Shown here: positions 62,502 through 64,000 of the stretch, piece by piece
Numbering within the stretch: the stretch's first letter is position 1
Layout: every line of letters starts with the position of its first letter
DNA from: Herbaspirillum sp. AP02
Lineage (GTDB): Bacteria; Pseudomonadota; Gammaproteobacteria; Burkholderiales; Burkholderiaceae_D
Assembly (NCBI RefSeq): GCF_015767275.1
Contig: NZ_JADWMY010000003.1
Coordinates: 124,001-188,000 of the forward strand
Direction of reading: 5' to 3'
Length of the DNA: 64,000 bases
The notes under the pieces: model-generated
The model's input: only the letters and a program-made list of their open reading frames with translations
Database searches by the model: none
Told to the model about the DNA's origin: nothing
Position numbers and translations under genes: made by a program

Positions 62502-64000
62502 ATGCAAGAGAACATCGTCGAAAAAAGCGCGGTCGAGCTGCGCCGGCTGATCGGCAGCAAGCAATTGTCGCCGGTGGAATTGCTGGCGGCCTGCATCGCC
62601 CGCATCGAGACCATCAATCCGCACATCAATGCCGTGACCGCCACCTGTTTCGAACGCGCCCGGGTCGAAGCACGGGCCGCCGAGCAGGCCGTCATGGACG
62701 GCAAGCCGCTGGGCCTGCTGCATGGCCTGCCAATCGGTATCAAGGACCTGGAAGAGACCGCCGGCCTCTTGACCACCTACGGCTCGCCGCTCTATCGCGG
62801 CAATGTGCCGGAACGGGACAACGCGCTGGTGGCACGCCTGCGCGCGGCCGGGGCGATCGTCGCCGGCAAGACCAACGTGCCGGAGATGGGGGCCGGTGCC
62901 AACAGCCGCAATACGGTGTGGGGTGCCACCGGCAATCCCTTCAACCCGCTGTTGAATGCCGGTGGCTCGTCCGGTGGCTCGGCAGCGGCATTGGCGACCG
63001 ATCTGTTGCCGCTGTGCTCGGGCTCCGACACCGGTGGCTCGCTGCGCATCCCGGCGGCCAAGTGCGGCGTGGTGGGCTTCCGGCCTTCGCCGGGACTGGT
63101 GCCCAGCGAGCGCAAGACCCTGGGCTGGACGCCGATCTCGGTGGTCGGCCCCATGGGGCGGGACGTCGCCGATACCGTGCTGCAGCTGCGCGCCACCGTC
63201 GGCCTGCATGCCAGCGATCCGCTGGGCTATGCGGTCAGCGATGCCGAATTCGCGGACCTGCCGGAGATCGACCTGGCGCAACTGCGGATCGGCTATACCG
63301 AGGACTTTGGCGTGTGCGAGGTCGATGACGGCATCCGCCAGGTGTTTCGCGACAAGATGGCCGCCATCGCCGGTTTCGTGAAGGTGTGCGAGCCGGTGCA
63401 GGTGGACATGGGCGAAGCGCATCGCGCCTTCGACGTGATCCGGGCCGAGGCCTTCGTGGCCGGTTTCGAGGCCGCCTACCGGCGCGATCCGTCCTCGCTG
63501 GGGCCCAATACCCGCGCCAATTACGAGATGGGGGCCGCCATGAGCCTGTCGGACTGCGCCTGGGCGCAGGGCGAGCAGACCCGCATCTTCCGGCGCTTCC
63601 AGCAGCTCTATGCGCGCTATGACCTGATCCTCTCGCCGACCACGCCGGTCTCGCCCTTCCCGTGGAGCGAGCTGTACCTGAAGGAGGTCAATGGCGTGGC
63701 GCTGGAAAATTACTATCGCTGGCTGGCGCTGACCTATGTGGTCACGCTGGCGACCAATCCCTCCATTTCCCTGCCGTGCGGGCGCGACCATCGCGGCATG
63801 CCCTTCGGTCTGCAGGTCACCGGGCCGTTCCGTGGCGATGCGCGGCTGCTGGGTTGCGCAGCGGCCCTGGAGCGCGCCTTTGCCGGTGACCAGCGGCTGT
63901 GCCGGCCACGTCCCGATCTGGCGCAATTGATGTCGGTGCGGGCGCCCCTGCAATCCATCGTCACCCATCCGCCGCTGCTGGATGCGCAGGCCCAGGCTGC
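62502..64000 (+). CDS. Amidase-signature enzyme, 3' end outside window
   Basis: At least 499 residues with no stop before the window edge. The catalytic triad is K81 (LPIGIKDLEE), S156 (NAGGSSGGSA) and S180 (GSDTGGSLRIP). The full N-terminal helical segment is present (VELRRLIGSKQLSPVELLAACIARIETINPHINAVT), unlike in iacH. The C-terminal NPSISLPCGRDHRGMPFGLQVTGP block shows the domain is almost complete. The AAGGGAAAAG ribosome site precedes ATG 62502. The likely substrate is an amide or carbamoyl compound brought in by the upstream carrier. Confidence 0.88.
   Translation, partial: MQENIVEKSAVELRRLIGSKQLSPVELLAACIARIETINPHINAVTATCFERARVEARAAEQAVMDGKPLGLLHGLPIGIKDLEETAGLLTTYGSPLYRGNVPERDNALVARLRAAGAIVAGKTNVPEMGAGANSRNTVWGATGNPFNPLLNAGGSSGGSAAALATDLLPLCSGSDTGGSLRIPAAKCGVVGFRPSPGLVPSERKTLGWTPISVVGPMGRDVADTVLQLRATVGLHASDPLGYAVSDAEFADLPEIDLAQLRIGYTEDFGVCEVDDGIRQVFRDKMAAIAGFVKVCEPVQVDMGEAHRAFDVIRAEAFVAGFEAAYRRDPSSLGPNTRANYEMGAAMSLSDCAWAQGEQTRIFRRFQQLYARYDLILSPTTPVSPFPWSELYLKEVNGVALENYYRWLALTYVVTLATNPSISLPCGRDHRGMPFGLQVTGPFRGDARLLGCAAALERAFAGDQRLCRPRPDLAQLMSVRAPLQSIVTHPPLLDAQAQA

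Noticed and set aside
62106-63968. Long open frame opposite the MFS carrier and amidase
   Set aside because: It covers two well-supported genes on the other strand and has the composition of an antisense shadow; a similar frame at 56319-58091 opposite the pump was rejected for the same reason.

Overview
The window looks like the chromosome of a GC-rich betaproteobacterium of the order Burkholderiales, most likely a plant-associated Herbaspirillum or close Oxalobacteraceae relative. The reasons are the two Burkholderiales-type trimeric porins, the high-GC codon use, and the pairing of nicotinate and indole-3-acetate (IAA) catabolism. This placement is inference from gene content. No rRNA or tRNA gene, insertion sequence, prophage or CRISPR array was seen.

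1-9.2 kb: after a truncated gene end and a small secreted protein comes a minus-strand NitT/TauT-type ABC importer (911-4341), a MarR regulator, an FRG-domain protein, a NadC-type quinolinate phosphoribosyltransferase and, overlapping it, a fused protein joining a PhnN-like ribose-1,5-bisphosphate kinase to an NMP (AMP-type) phosphorylase. The intergenic regions share the motif TAGATATCGA. Together the enzymes could turn quinolinate into nicotinate with recycling of PRPP. This is the most unusual proposal in the window and is inference only.

9.2-29.7 kb: a complete nicotinate degradation (nic) island. It encodes nicotinate dehydrogenase (2Fe-2S subunit, molybdopterin subunit, and a cytochrome c subunit carrying a vestigial molybdopterin domain), NicC, NicX, NicD, NicF and NicE (nicotinate to fumarate), a MarR regulator (NicR-like), a flavin reductase, a porin, a branched-chain-type ABC importer with fused LivH-LivM, and a NiaP-like MFS carrier. 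Five copies of a GTGTAC-centred motif lie upstream of these transcription units.

29.7-33.2 kb: a short link with a HigBA-like toxin-antitoxin pair, a MocA-like nucleotidyltransferase (possibly serving the molybdenum enzyme) and a methyl-accepting chemoreceptor.

33.3-52.8 kb: an IAA catabolic (iac) island. It has iacG, iacF, iacD, iacC, iacH, iacA, iacB and iacE, a FixJ-type response regulator and a two-PAS histidine kinase at separate places, a LysR regulator, a porin, and a second branched-chain-type importer in which LivM is fused to LivG. A ketopantoate-reductase-like protein and a class II aldolase follow.

52.9-64 kb: an AcrAB/MexAB-OprM-type RND efflux operon between two TetR regulators, then a LysR regulator divergent from an MFS carrier and an amidase that runs off the window end.
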